From NCBI GenBank assembly GCA_934409175.1, contig CAKRVX010000023.1, positions 1-24,715 of the forward strand: a stretch of DNA of 24,715 bases, read 5' to 3'. This document shows, one piece after another, positions 1 to 5,762 of the stretch. Under the pieces are notes generated by a model that saw only the letters and a program-made list of their open reading frames with translations, did no database searches and was not told where the DNA came from. A program made the position numbers and the translations under genes. The stretch is from an uncultured Blautia sp. GTDB lineage: Bacteria > Bacillota > Clostridia > Lachnospirales > Lachnospiraceae. How positions within the stretch are numbered: the stretch's first letter is position 1; every line of letters starts with the position of its first letter.

Positions 1-2
1 GC

Positions 3-1226
3 GGGCATCCGCTTCCGGATAACGCATCGTTCTGTCCACACTGCACAGCAGTTCAGATGGAAAAAAAAGAAGTAAAGACCCCGAGAAGGTGGAAAAAGAA
101 AATGCTTATGGTTCTGGGAATACTGGCTGTAGTTGCTGCAGTGGGGACGCTGATTTCTCTGCATCACAGACCACAGACTTATGAAGGCAGCGCGCAGATC
201 GTTTATCCAGATAAAGATAAATCTTACAAAGTTCTGCTGACTTTCTCTGAAGGGGATGGGGTGACAGGACATGCACAGGGAGAACGTACGGATACTTTGT
301 CAGAGGGTATGGACAGCGCACTTCCCTGTCAGCTGTATGTTTTCAATCAGGAGACTGGGAAACTGGCATGGGAGGAATTTACACAAGAGGTGGAAGCCTG
401 TAAGGTTGATACAAAGCCATCTGAGAATTCGCAGAAAATGGAATATGTAGAACCAGTACATAACGAGAGTTTTCCGAACGCAGCGTATGTTTCGGATATT
501 AATTTTTCTGCCGATAGTGGTACCAATGATATCCTGTGGACACTGACTATGAAAAATGGTGATACCATTTCTCTCAGTACACGGCTAACTATTGAAAAAC
601 AGACTGCAGTTACTTATTTTTCGGAAGATGTTCCCATGGAAACAACGGATGATCTGAAGACGCTGCTGGCTTCCATTGAAGAAGAGGTGTCTTCTGATAC
701 ACCGGTATATCTGCATCTTCCGGCGGTGACTTATGATGGAGATGTTACCTTCGGCAATCATGTCTGGGGTATTTATGGAAGTAAGGAAGGAGATACTGAG
801 ACTACTTTTACCGGAACAGTCAGCATGAGAGGGCTTAATGGAAATTATGCAGATGTGTCGGGAATCCGTTTCGAAGGCGATTCAGGGATTGGGCTGAATG
901 CGTATTGCCTGGTACTCCTTTCTCAGTGCACCTTCGAAGGCTGGGATACGGCTGCCATAGCGCAGAATGGAGCGTGGATCAACGCCAGTGACTGTACTTT
1001 CACAAATAATAATACAGCCCTGAAATTCAATACAAGTTCCGCATATGGAACAGCCCCCAGCTATTTAAATAATATATTTACAGGAAATGGAACAGCTGTC
1101 TGTATTGACAGCCTGCCCGGATCAGAAGTCCTTGATTTCGCTGGAAGTACATTCTCGGGAAATGATACGGATATTGATAATAAAGCGGAGCATCCGGTGG
1201 ATACGGCGAAAGCGGTTATGGAATAA
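3..1226 (+). CDS. Zinc-ribbon, single-pass membrane protein with beta-helix-like outer domain (5' end outside window)
   Basis: The frame is open to the left edge of the window, so the ATG at 57 is internal and the gene begins upstream. The visible start reads GHPLPDNASFCPHC, the second half of a CxxC...CxxC zinc ribbon; the two bases before it (GC) fit the end of a TGC cysteine codon. A basic stretch (PRRWKKK) leads into one hydrophobic segment encoded at about 101-160, followed by about 350 residues predicted outside the membrane. The last 170 residues contain short repeating strands with Asn/Ser/Thr/Gly turns (for example SGIRFEGDSGIG, ASDCTFTNNNTAL), typical of right-handed parallel beta-helix proteins. 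The zinc ribbon plus membrane anchor plan is common in Firmicutes proteins of unknown role. I do not recognise a specific function. No partner gene is visible upstream. Confidence 0.8.
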   Translation, partial: GHPLPDNASFCPHCTAVQMEKKEVKTPRRWKKKMLMVLGILAVVAAVGTLISLHHRPQTYEGSAQIVYPDKDKSYKVLLTFSEGDGVTGHAQGERTDTLSEGMDSALPCQLYVFNQETGKLAWEEFTQEVEACKVDTKPSENSQKMEYVEPVHNESFPNAAYVSDINFSADSGTNDILWTLTMKNGDTISLSTRLTIEKQTAVTYFSEDVPMETTDDLKTLLASIEEEVSSDTPVYLHLPAVTYDGDVTFGNHVWGIYGSKEGDTETTFTGTVSMRGLNGNYADVSGIRFEGDSGIGLNAYCLVLLSQCTFEGWDTAAIAQNGAWINASDCTFTNNNTALKFNTSSAYGTAPSYLNNIFTGNGTAVCIDSLPGSEVLDFAGSTFSGNDTDIDNKAEHPVDTAKAVME

Positions 1227-1264
1227 AGGTGGATAACACTATGCTGTCAGTTAATTGTATTTAA

Positions 1265-1298
1265 GATGAATCTGTTTTATGATAATTCATCGGCTTTT
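1265..1298 (+). terminator. Weak terminator-like hairpin after the first gene
   Basis: GATGAAT (1265-1271) and ATTCATC (1285-1291) form a 7-bp stem with a 13-base loop, followed by GGCTTTT. It sits about 40 bases after the stop codon of the zinc-ribbon gene. The stem is AT-rich and the T tract short, so the call is tentative. Confidence 0.4.
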
Positions 1299-1504
1299 AT
1301 GCAAACGGTGGAAAAGAGAGAATGGGGGGATTACATAAAGGGAAGGAAGATGGAGCGTTCAAGCTGACTGTTGGTAAGAAGAACAGTACTATATGACTTA
1401 CACAAGTGAGCATTTTGGATAAGCAAAATCAAGTAATCGTGGCATATGATGACGGCAAATTAGAAAAATTTATCGTGAATACAAGGAAAGTATGAGGAAC
1501 GAAA
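1299..1504 (+). other. Gene-free stretch with possible decayed coding remnants
   Basis: No intact gene is seen. Two short open stretches look protein-like: one from about 1321 reads MGGLHKGKEDGAFKLTVGKK and stops at 1394-1396; the next, in another frame, reads SILDKQNQVIVAYDDGKLEKF and ends with TGA at 1493-1495. They could be pieces of one frameshifted gene, but no family was recognised. The second stop lies 9 bases before the lipoprotein start, so these may be the eroded end of an older operon. Confidence 0.3.
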
Positions 1505-1885
1505 ATGAAAAAAATAATTACGATACTGTTAGCTTTGGTTATATCTATTAGCACTTTAACTGCTTGCGGTTCGAACACAAAAGAAATAGAAGAAGAATTA
1601 CGCGGCACATGGAGTTACGATAAGTATGCTTCTGCGGTTGATGAACATTGTCATCAAATTTATAAATTTGATGGCGATGGAAATGTTGAATCAAGTTGGG
1701 TCAATGATGAAGCGCCATCCAAAAACAGCCATCACACTGGAACTTATAAAATAGAGGATAAAAAAATTATAATTGAATATAGTGATGGCGCAGAATCAGA
1801 TACAATCGAATATTCATATAATAATGGTAATTTAAAATTATTTGATAAAGGCGACGGGTCACTAGAAGAAGAATTAACGAAATAA
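1505..1885 (+). CDS. Small predicted lipoprotein
   Basis: This 126-residue protein begins with a short basic end (MKK), a hydrophobic core and the lipobox LTAC, so Cys21 should be lipidated and the protein anchored to the outer face of the membrane. The mature part begins with an acidic stretch (KEIEEELRGTWSYD) and then alternates short polar strands (YKFDGDGNVESSW, GTYKIEDKKIIIEYSDG). That pattern resembles lipocalin-like or META-like small beta-barrel lipoproteins, where a GTW motif starts the barrel; this is an inference. AGGA (1495-1498) is correctly spaced before the ATG. It lies 25 bases upstream of the DUF4234 membrane protein and probably shares its transcript. Both genes are strongly AT-rich compared with metG, which suggests acquired DNA. 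Specific function is unknown. Confidence 0.75.
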   Translation: MKKIITILLALVISISTLTACGSNTKEIEEELRGTWSYDKYASAVDEHCHQIYKFDGDGNVESSWVNDEAPSKNSHHTGTYKIEDKKIIIEYSDGAESDTIEYSYNNGNLKLFDKGDGSLEEELTK

Positions 1886-1910
1886 ACTACATAAAAGAAG
1901 AGGGATGAAA

Positions 1911-2900
1911 ATGAAAAATTCAAGAATAAGTCAAATTATAGTGCTTGTGTTATTGGCTATTTCGACTATAATACTATTTTTTGCGACATTTGGCTTAAAT
2001 AGGTTAAACTATAGGTTAAGCTATCAGATATACGACTCTACTACGGTATGCTATATTTTATTTACAATTATGATAGGCGCACTTATATATTATATTGTCA
2101 TGTCTAAAGAAAAGAAATTTTCTATCATTATTAGTATTATAGCAGTAGGGATTGAATTTTTAGTAACATTTGCGCGAGCTGGCATTGTCCGTTGGGGTAC
2201 CTTAGGCTACAGAACCCTGGGTATGCGTGCACGTTGGAATGCTATGTGGAGTTACAGGATAATACCTACTCATGTGGTTTCTGGTGGTGTGTTCTTGGCA
2301 ACAGCCATTATTTTTGTTGTATTATTGATTACTTTTATAAAAACTAAGCCGATTACGCAATGTAAAAAAGAAGAAATTAATTATACGAAACCGTACACAA
2401 CTGTATCAAGCGAAATTTATTGTGGTATGACAAAACACGTTCTGTTGCTTCTGTTTACTTTTGGAATTTGGTATTATATATGGATTTACCGCATGACTGG
2501 TTATACAAATGCAGCAGAAAATGAAGAATATCGCAACCCAACAAAGAAATTACTTCTTTGCTTATTTGTTCCATTTTATATTATTTACTGGATATACAAA
2601 ACCGCGCAGCGCGTAGATAAAATGGCAGCAGTAAAGGGAATTTCCTCTGATATGGCTACATTATGTTTGATTTTGGCTTTCTTTGTTCCGATTATCCCAC
2701 CTATTTTATTGCAGGATAAAATGAACAATATTGTGATGGCAAATGATACACAATCTGTTTCTGCTCAAAAGGTAGAAACTGTAAATGGTGCAACACTTGG
2801 AACAGCAGAGGAATTGAAGAATTTCAAGGAATTGCTTGACGACGGCGTAATTACACAGGAAGAATTTGACGCAAAGAAAAAACAGTTGCTTGGACTGTGA
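1911..2900 (+). CDS. DUF4234 multi-pass membrane protein with C-terminal SHOCT domain
   Basis: The protein has 329 residues from the ATG at 1911, which is preferred over the ATG at 1905 because GAAGAGGG ends directly against the latter and is spaced 6 bases from 1911. Residues 8-28, 45-62, 68-88 and 125-147 are hydrophobic segments. Residues about 170-275 match the DUF4234 pattern: HVLLLLFTFGIWYYIWIYRM, then a basic/Asn-rich loop, FVPFYIIYWIYK, a conserved-looking KTAQRVDKMA region and a last hydrophobic segment. The last 30 residues (EELKNFKELLDDGVITQEEF and a lysine-rich end) form a SHOCT domain, a short helical module often found at the C-terminus of membrane or envelope proteins. Neither domain gives a defined biochemical role. 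It follows the lipoprotein gene closely. No terminator is evident before the recombinase remnant. Confidence 0.8.
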   Translation: MKNSRISQIIVLVLLAISTIILFFATFGLNRLNYRLSYQIYDSTTVCYILFTIMIGALIYYIVMSKEKKFSIIISIIAVGIEFLVTFARAGIVRWGTLGYRTLGMRARWNAMWSYRIIPTHVVSGGVFLATAIIFVVLLITFIKTKPITQCKKEEINYTKPYTTVSSEIYCGMTKHVLLLLFTFGIWYYIWIYRMTGYTNAAENEEYRNPTKKLLLCLFVPFYIIYWIYKTAQRVDKMAAVKGISSDMATLCLILAFFVPIIPPILLQDKMNNIVMANDTQSVSAQKVETVNGATLGTAEELKNFKELLDDGVITQEEFDAKKKQLLGL

Positions 2901-2948
2901 TTTTGAATAAGAGTACACCTTTACAAACACGCAAAATAGAGAGCATTT

Positions 2949-3007
2949 TTATGTTCGAGAAAGTTGTTTTTATATTTACGAACGCTTTTGATATAATACG
3001 AACATAA
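2949..3007 (+). promoter_or_regulatory. Promoter and operator-like repeats of the recombinase remnant
   Basis: A perfect TATAAT lies at 2992-2997 with a weak TTTATA at 2969-2974, 17 bases upstream. TTATGTTCG (2949-2957) is the exact reverse complement of CGAACATAA (2999-3007). ACGAAC also occurs at 2978-2983 and 2998-3003, 20 bases apart (two helical turns). Serine recombinases often bind such repeats at their own promoter, so this may be an operator or residual recombination site. Confidence 0.55.
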
Positions 3008-3009
3008 GG

Positions 3010-3267
3010 AAATTTCTGATTGAAGTGTTGGGAACAATCGCAGAACAAGAGCGCACAACAATTAAACAACGTCAGGCAGAGGGGATTGCAGTAGCCAAAC
3101 AGAACGGAAAACGTCTTGGACGTCCCGCACTCACATTTCCCGAAAACTGGAATGAAGTCTATTCCTTTTGGAAAGCGGGAGAGATTACTGCAAAGACCGC
3201 AATGGAACAGACAAATACCAAAATAACAAGCTTTTATAAGCTTGTAAACATGACAGAAAACAATTAA
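3010..3267 (+). pseudogene. Serine recombinase (resolvase/invertase) C-terminal fragment
   Basis: The reading frame gives KFLIEVLGTIAEQERTTIKQ, then AVAKQNGKRLGRP, the conserved end of the resolvase catalytic domain running into the helix E and hinge region. A helix-turn-helix-like DNA-binding tail follows (FWKAGEITAKTAMEQTNTKI). About 85 residues remain of a protein that normally has about 180-200. The catalytic N-terminal domain with its active serine is missing, yet promoter and AAGGAAAT lie immediately before the fragment. This looks like a deletion that joined the 5' leader to the 3' third of the gene. A GTG at 3025 could still allow translation of the DNA-binding part, which might bind the operator repeats; this is speculative. 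Confidence 0.75.
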
Positions 3268-3273
3268 AATTCG

Positions 3274-3336
3274 GGACACATTTTTCAAGGACACATTTTC
3301 TTGCGTTTAGAATTTTCAAAAAGGCAGTAGGACACA
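3274..3336 (+). repeat. Short direct repeats GGACACATTTT
   Basis: GGACACATTTT occurs at 3274-3284 and again at 3289-3299, with a third core GGACACA at 3330-3336. They follow the recombinase remnant directly and could be the edge of a former mobile element. No target duplication was identified. Confidence 0.4.
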
Positions 3337-3364
3337 GGAGATATAAAAAATCAGCAGGAGCAGC

Positions 3365-3396
3365 AAAAAAGAGAGAACCACTTTCGTGATTCCCTC
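3365..3396 (-). terminator. Rho-independent terminator of the DUF4177 gene
   Basis: On the minus strand an 11-bp stem (GAGGGAATCAC with GTGGTTCTCTC, including G-U pairs) closes a GAAA tetraloop and is followed by six T residues. It lies 21 bases after the DUF4177 stop codon. Confidence 0.85.
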
Positions 3397-3417
3397 CGTC
3401 GGGTTTCATCGCACAGA

Positions 3418-3681
3418 TCAGCGCATATCCAAACGCTCAAAGACTAATGTTGCCTGAATGCGGTCACCGCCGCCAAAGCCTTTGCTTCCGCCATTCGAAG
3501 TCGACATAGTATGGAGGCGATAGCCTTTGGCGACTTGTGCATTGATAACATCTTCAAGATCAGTTAGATTACCGGATCCGGTGCCAAAGAGCTTTTCTTT
3601 AAGTGTTACCTGCATCACTACATAGGGTAAATCATTGCCTGAAGCACTTGAAAAGCGCGATTCCTGATTCCAGCTTCCCAT
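3418..3681 (-). CDS. DUF4177 domain protein
   Basis: This 87-residue protein starts at an ATG preceded by AAGGAGG at 3691-3697. The pattern YVVMQVTLKEK, DLEDVINAQVAKGYRLHTMS and IQATLVFER fits DUF4177: a small alpha/beta fold in which a strand, a helix with LE..IN..A..GY.L, and closing strands follow in order. There is no signal peptide or membrane segment, so it should be cytoplasmic. A glycine-rich loop (NGGSKGFGGGD) separates the last strands. The start lies 30 bases after the rubrerythrin stop on the same strand, so it is probably co-transcribed with rubrerythrin and ends at the terminator at 3365-3396. The biochemical role of the family is unknown; the context hints at a part in oxidative stress but does not prove it. 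Confidence 0.8.
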   Translation of the reverse strand: MGSWNQESRFSSASGNDLPYVVMQVTLKEKLFGTGSGNLTDLEDVINAQVAKGYRLHTMSTSNGGSKGFGGGDRIQATLVFERLDMR

Positions 3682-3711
3682 AGAGTGTATCCTCCTTGTT
3701 GCATTTGTAGA

Positions 3712-4254
3712 TTAGCCGAAGTATCTCTTAAGCAGACCTGCGAATGCTTTTCCGTGTCTTGCCTCGTCGCGAGCCATTTCATGAACTGTATCATGGATAG
3801 CGTCCAGGTTAGCTGCTTTTGCACGTTTAGCAAGGTCTGTTTTACCAGCTGTAGCGCCATTCTCAGCTTCTACACGCATCTGAAGGTTCTTCTTTGTGCT
3901 GTCTGTTACGACTTCACCTAATAATTCAGCGAATTTAGCAGCATGTTCTGCTTCTTCATAAGCAGCTTTCTCATAATATAAACCGATTTCCGGATATCCT
4001 TCTCTGTGAGCAACTCTTGCCATTGCAAGGTACATACCAACTTCGGAGCATTCACCCTGGAAGTTTGCTCTTAAATCAGCCATGATGTCTTCGCTTGCAC
4101 CTTTAGCAACACCTACAACATGTTCAGCAGCCCATGACATTTCACCTTCCTGTTTTACGAATTTGTCTGCTGGTGCCTTACATACTGGACAGACTTCCGG
4201 AGCGCTTTCGCCTTCATAAACATAACCACATACACTACATACCCATTTTGTCAT
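3712..4254 (-). CDS. Reverse rubrerythrin (N-terminal rubredoxin domain, C-terminal di-iron domain)
   Basis: The 180-residue protein starts at the ATG at 4254 with AGGAG upstream. Residues 1-38 form a rubredoxin domain with Cys6, Cys9, Cys22 and Cys25 binding one iron (CSVCGY ... CPVCK). The rest is a four-helix ferritin-like domain with carboxylate/His ligands visible in [28 protein letters not shown] and [14 protein letters not shown]. The rubredoxin module lies before the di-iron module, opposite to classical rubrerythrin, as in the clostridial reverse rubrerythrins that act as NADH-linked peroxide and oxygen reductases. Role: cytoplasmic detoxification of H2O2 or O2 in an anaerobe. Its promoter region carries an operator matching that of the PerR-like gene next door, so derepression by peroxide is likely. 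DUF4177 follows in the same transcript. Confidence 0.93.
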   Translation of the reverse strand: MTKWVCSVCGYVYEGESAPEVCPVCKAPADKFVKQEGEMSWAAEHVVGVAKGASEDIMADLRANFQGECSEVGMYLAMARVAHREGYPEIGLYYEKAAYEEAEHAAKFAELLGEVVTDSTKKNLQMRVEAENGATAGKTDLAKRAKAANLDAIHDTVHEMARDEARHGKAFAGLLKRYFG

Positions 4255-4376
4255 AATTAAAATCTCCTTTTCTCTTAATAATTTATTATTGGATGCCAGA
4301 TAGAAATTAATTTTTAGTGGCATCAATTCGTTTGCCTGTTACTTACTGCATATGCTACAGAAATAGTTAATAATAA

Positions 4377-4391
4377 TAGTAATTATTACTG
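4377..4391 (-). promoter_or_regulatory. PerR-type operator upstream of rubrerythrin
   Basis: TAGTAAT-T-ATTACTG is a 7-1-7 inverted repeat with the central TAATNATTA found in PerR boxes. The same right half ATTACTG occurs in front of the PerR-like gene. It lies downstream of the proposed -10, where a bound repressor would block transcription. Confidence 0.65.
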
Positions 4392-4409
4392 TTTTCCTGC
4401 TGCGATTTT

Positions 4410-4438
4410 AGATTACCATACTTGATATAAAAAGTCAA
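4410..4438 (-). promoter_or_regulatory. Probable rubrerythrin promoter
   Basis: On the minus strand TTGACT (4433-4438) is followed after 17 bases by TAATCT (4410-4415). The -35 is good and the -10 is weak. Confidence 0.45.
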
Positions 4439-4514
4439 GTTTTATTTTCCGTTTTTGCTGATTTTTATCATTAGCAGTTTGGGTGGAAATATTCCAGTTT
4501 TATCAAAGATAGTT

Positions 4515-4937
4515 TCAATTTTTATCTGAAGCATTTTCAGGAATATTCTTAATTTCTTTCAGGCAATCCTCACACAGTCCGAAAAATCTGGCACTGTAAT
4601 CTGTAATCTTTCCGCCAAAGTTCTCACCTGCAAGTTCCATAATGTGATGAATTCCCTCATTCTCCAGGTCCATGATCTGCTCACATCTGGTACACATGAA
4701 GTGGCAATGCCTTTCGGTACGCCCATCAAAGTGATCTGCCCCTGCGAAAGAGGAAAGTTTTTTGATCTCTCCCAGATCAGCCAGCAGAGATAAGTTGCGA
4801 TATACCGTGCCAAGGCTGATATTCGGGTAGATAAGCTTCATATTCTCATATACCACATCAGCCGTAGGATGATCTGTTCTGCCTTGTAGAAATTCTTTAA
4901 TAGATTCTCTTTGACGGCTGTATTTCAGTGTAGCCAT
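4515..4937 (-). CDS. perR: Fur-family peroxide regulator, PerR-like
   Basis: The start ATG at 4937 has GGGAGG at 4944-4949 and yields 140 residues, the usual length. An N-terminal winged helix (SRQRESIKEFLQGR, TADVVYENMK, SLGTVYRNLSLLADLGEI) is followed by the metal-binding dimer domain. Structural zinc ligands are Cys82/Cys85 and Cys122/Cys125. Regulatory metal ligands fit His23, Asp71, His77, His79 and Asp90. Asp90, in IMDLE, occupies the place where PerR has its diagnostic Asp and most Fur proteins have Glu. In PerR, iron-catalysed oxidation of the histidines releases DNA. The operator at 4983-4997 implies self-repression, and the same operator precedes rubrerythrin. Fur or Zur function is less likely but cannot be excluded from sequence alone. 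Confidence 0.85.
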   Translation of the reverse strand: MATLKYSRQRESIKEFLQGRTDHPTADVVYENMKLIYPNISLGTVYRNLSLLADLGEIKKLSSFAGADHFDGRTERHCHFMCTRCEQIMDLENEGIHHIMELAGENFGGKITDYSARFFGLCEDCLKEIKNIPENASDKN

Positions 4938-4982
4938 GGTATTCCTCCCTTCTCTGTTTGTCATCAGATAATTATTTAATAA

Positions 4983-4997
4983 CAATAATCATTACTG
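4983..4997 (-). promoter_or_regulatory. PerR-type operator of the regulator gene
   Basis: CAATAAT-C-ATTACTG is an imperfect 7-1-7 inverted repeat with the core ATAATCATTA. It overlaps the expected transcription start just downstream of the -10 box, as expected for autorepression. Confidence 0.65.
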
Positions 4998-5005
4998 ATA
5001 TTGTT

Positions 5006-5034
5006 AATATACAATACTTGATTGATTTTGTCAA
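5006..5034 (-). promoter_or_regulatory. Promoter of the PerR-like gene
   Basis: On the minus strand a perfect TTGACA (5029-5034) is separated by 17 bases from TATATT (5006-5011). The operator follows within 10 bases. Confidence 0.8.
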
Positions 5035-5088
5035 GATATAAATAAAAATAATTATCCGAAATAGGTTCTTACCTTGGAGGAATTCTTC

Positions 5089-5178
5089 ATGAGCGAGAGT
5101 ACTGGAGGATTTTATTTACCTTTAAACAGGGAAACGATGTTTACAAACCCACCAAAATGTGCTATATTCTCCCTATAA
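5089..5178 (+). CDS. Possible 29-residue peptide (weak)
   Basis: TTGGAGG (5074-5080) precedes ATG at 5089 with good spacing. The frame encodes MSESTGGFYLPLNRETMF and ends at TAA 5176-5178. It overlaps the promoter of the T-box leader, has no clear promoter of its own and no family match. It may be chance. Confidence 0.2.
   Translation: MSESTGGFYLPLNRETMFTNPPKCAIFSL
5140..5168 (+). promoter_or_regulatory. Promoter of the metG leader
   Basis: TTTACA (5140-5145), a 17-base spacer and TATATT (5163-5168) form a good sigma-A promoter. Transcription should begin near 5175, just before an 18-bp perfect palindrome at 5180-5197. Confidence 0.75.
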
Positions 5179-5540
5179 CAGGAAATAATTATTTCCTATA
5201 ACTAACAGCGACTCACGGCATAGAGCGAACCGCTGTAACGAAATAACACAAACTCATTGAAGAAGAAAGTACATTTGCAGACCGCGTTACAGAGAAATCC
5301 CCATGGACAATGATAATAAGTCCTGAAGGCTGAGAGGGATATGCAAGGAGCAGATCGAAGATGGCTTCCGAGAGGCACTGCTGAGAGTCAACAGCTTTAG
5401 GCAGCGACAGGCACGCCTGTTACAGCGTAGAGGTATCACAATGTACCTCCCAAGGTTTCCCCGCGCGAGCCCGGAAACGAACAGAAGTGGTAACACGGGT
5501 AAATCTCGTCTTCTCAGATGATCTGAGGAGGCGTTTTTTT
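5175..5540 (+). ncRNA. T-box leader, methionine type
   Basis: The leader shows the T-box order of elements: a long Stem I (from about 5250; AAGTAC bulge region, AGAGA near 5291, distal loop near 5325), a Stem III hairpin (GAGGTA 5430-5435 with TACCTC 5444-5449), a T-box sequence GAAGTGGTAACACGGG (5484-5499) and a terminator. The best specifier codon is ATG at 5361-5363 in the context GAAG-ATG-G, which gives methionine. The base after TGG in the T-box is T, which pairs with discriminator A73 of tRNA-Met, an independent match. Uncharged tRNA-Met should stabilise the antiterminator and switch on the downstream methionyl-tRNA synthetase gene. Confidence 0.85.
5507..5540 (+). terminator. T-box attenuator terminator
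   Basis: CGTCTTCTCAGA (5507-5518) pairs with TCTGAGGAGGCG (5522-5533), a 12-bp stem with G-U pairs, followed by seven T residues. It is the off-state structure of the leader and excludes the antiterminator that uses the T-box sequence. Confidence 0.9.
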
Positions 5541-5630
5541 ATTTCTCCCAACACCAGTTCCTTCCCACCATGAAGAATTTATGTTTTTCTTCCATAAATA
5601 AGGAACAGTTGTTACTATTTCAAAAACCAG

Positions 5631-5730
5631 CCTGGGAAATTATTTCTTTTTTCATGCATTTACAGGGATCGTGTAAATCTTAGAGTTACTAGATTCCGAA
5701 ACCGCATGAAAAAAGAAATAATTTCCCGGG
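5631..5730 (+). repeat. 24-bp perfect inverted repeat between the T-box and metG
   Basis: The arm at 5634-5657 is the exact reverse complement of 5704-5727, extended by 3-4 pairs with one G-U on the outer side; the loop is 46 bases. The arms begin GGGAAATTATTTC and end GAAATAATTTCCC. There is no T run after the right arm, so it is not an ordinary terminator. The ATG at 5706 lies inside the right arm. It could be a small palindromic insertion or an RNA element in the metG leader. Confidence 0.85.
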
Positions 5731-5762
5731 CGTCCACACTCAAAAAAAGGAGACAACAACCC

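Noticed and set aside
5706..5762. In-frame upstream ATG for metG
   Set aside because: It lies inside the right arm of the 24-bp inverted repeat and has no ribosome site; ATG 5763 has one and matches the usual N-terminus of the enzyme.
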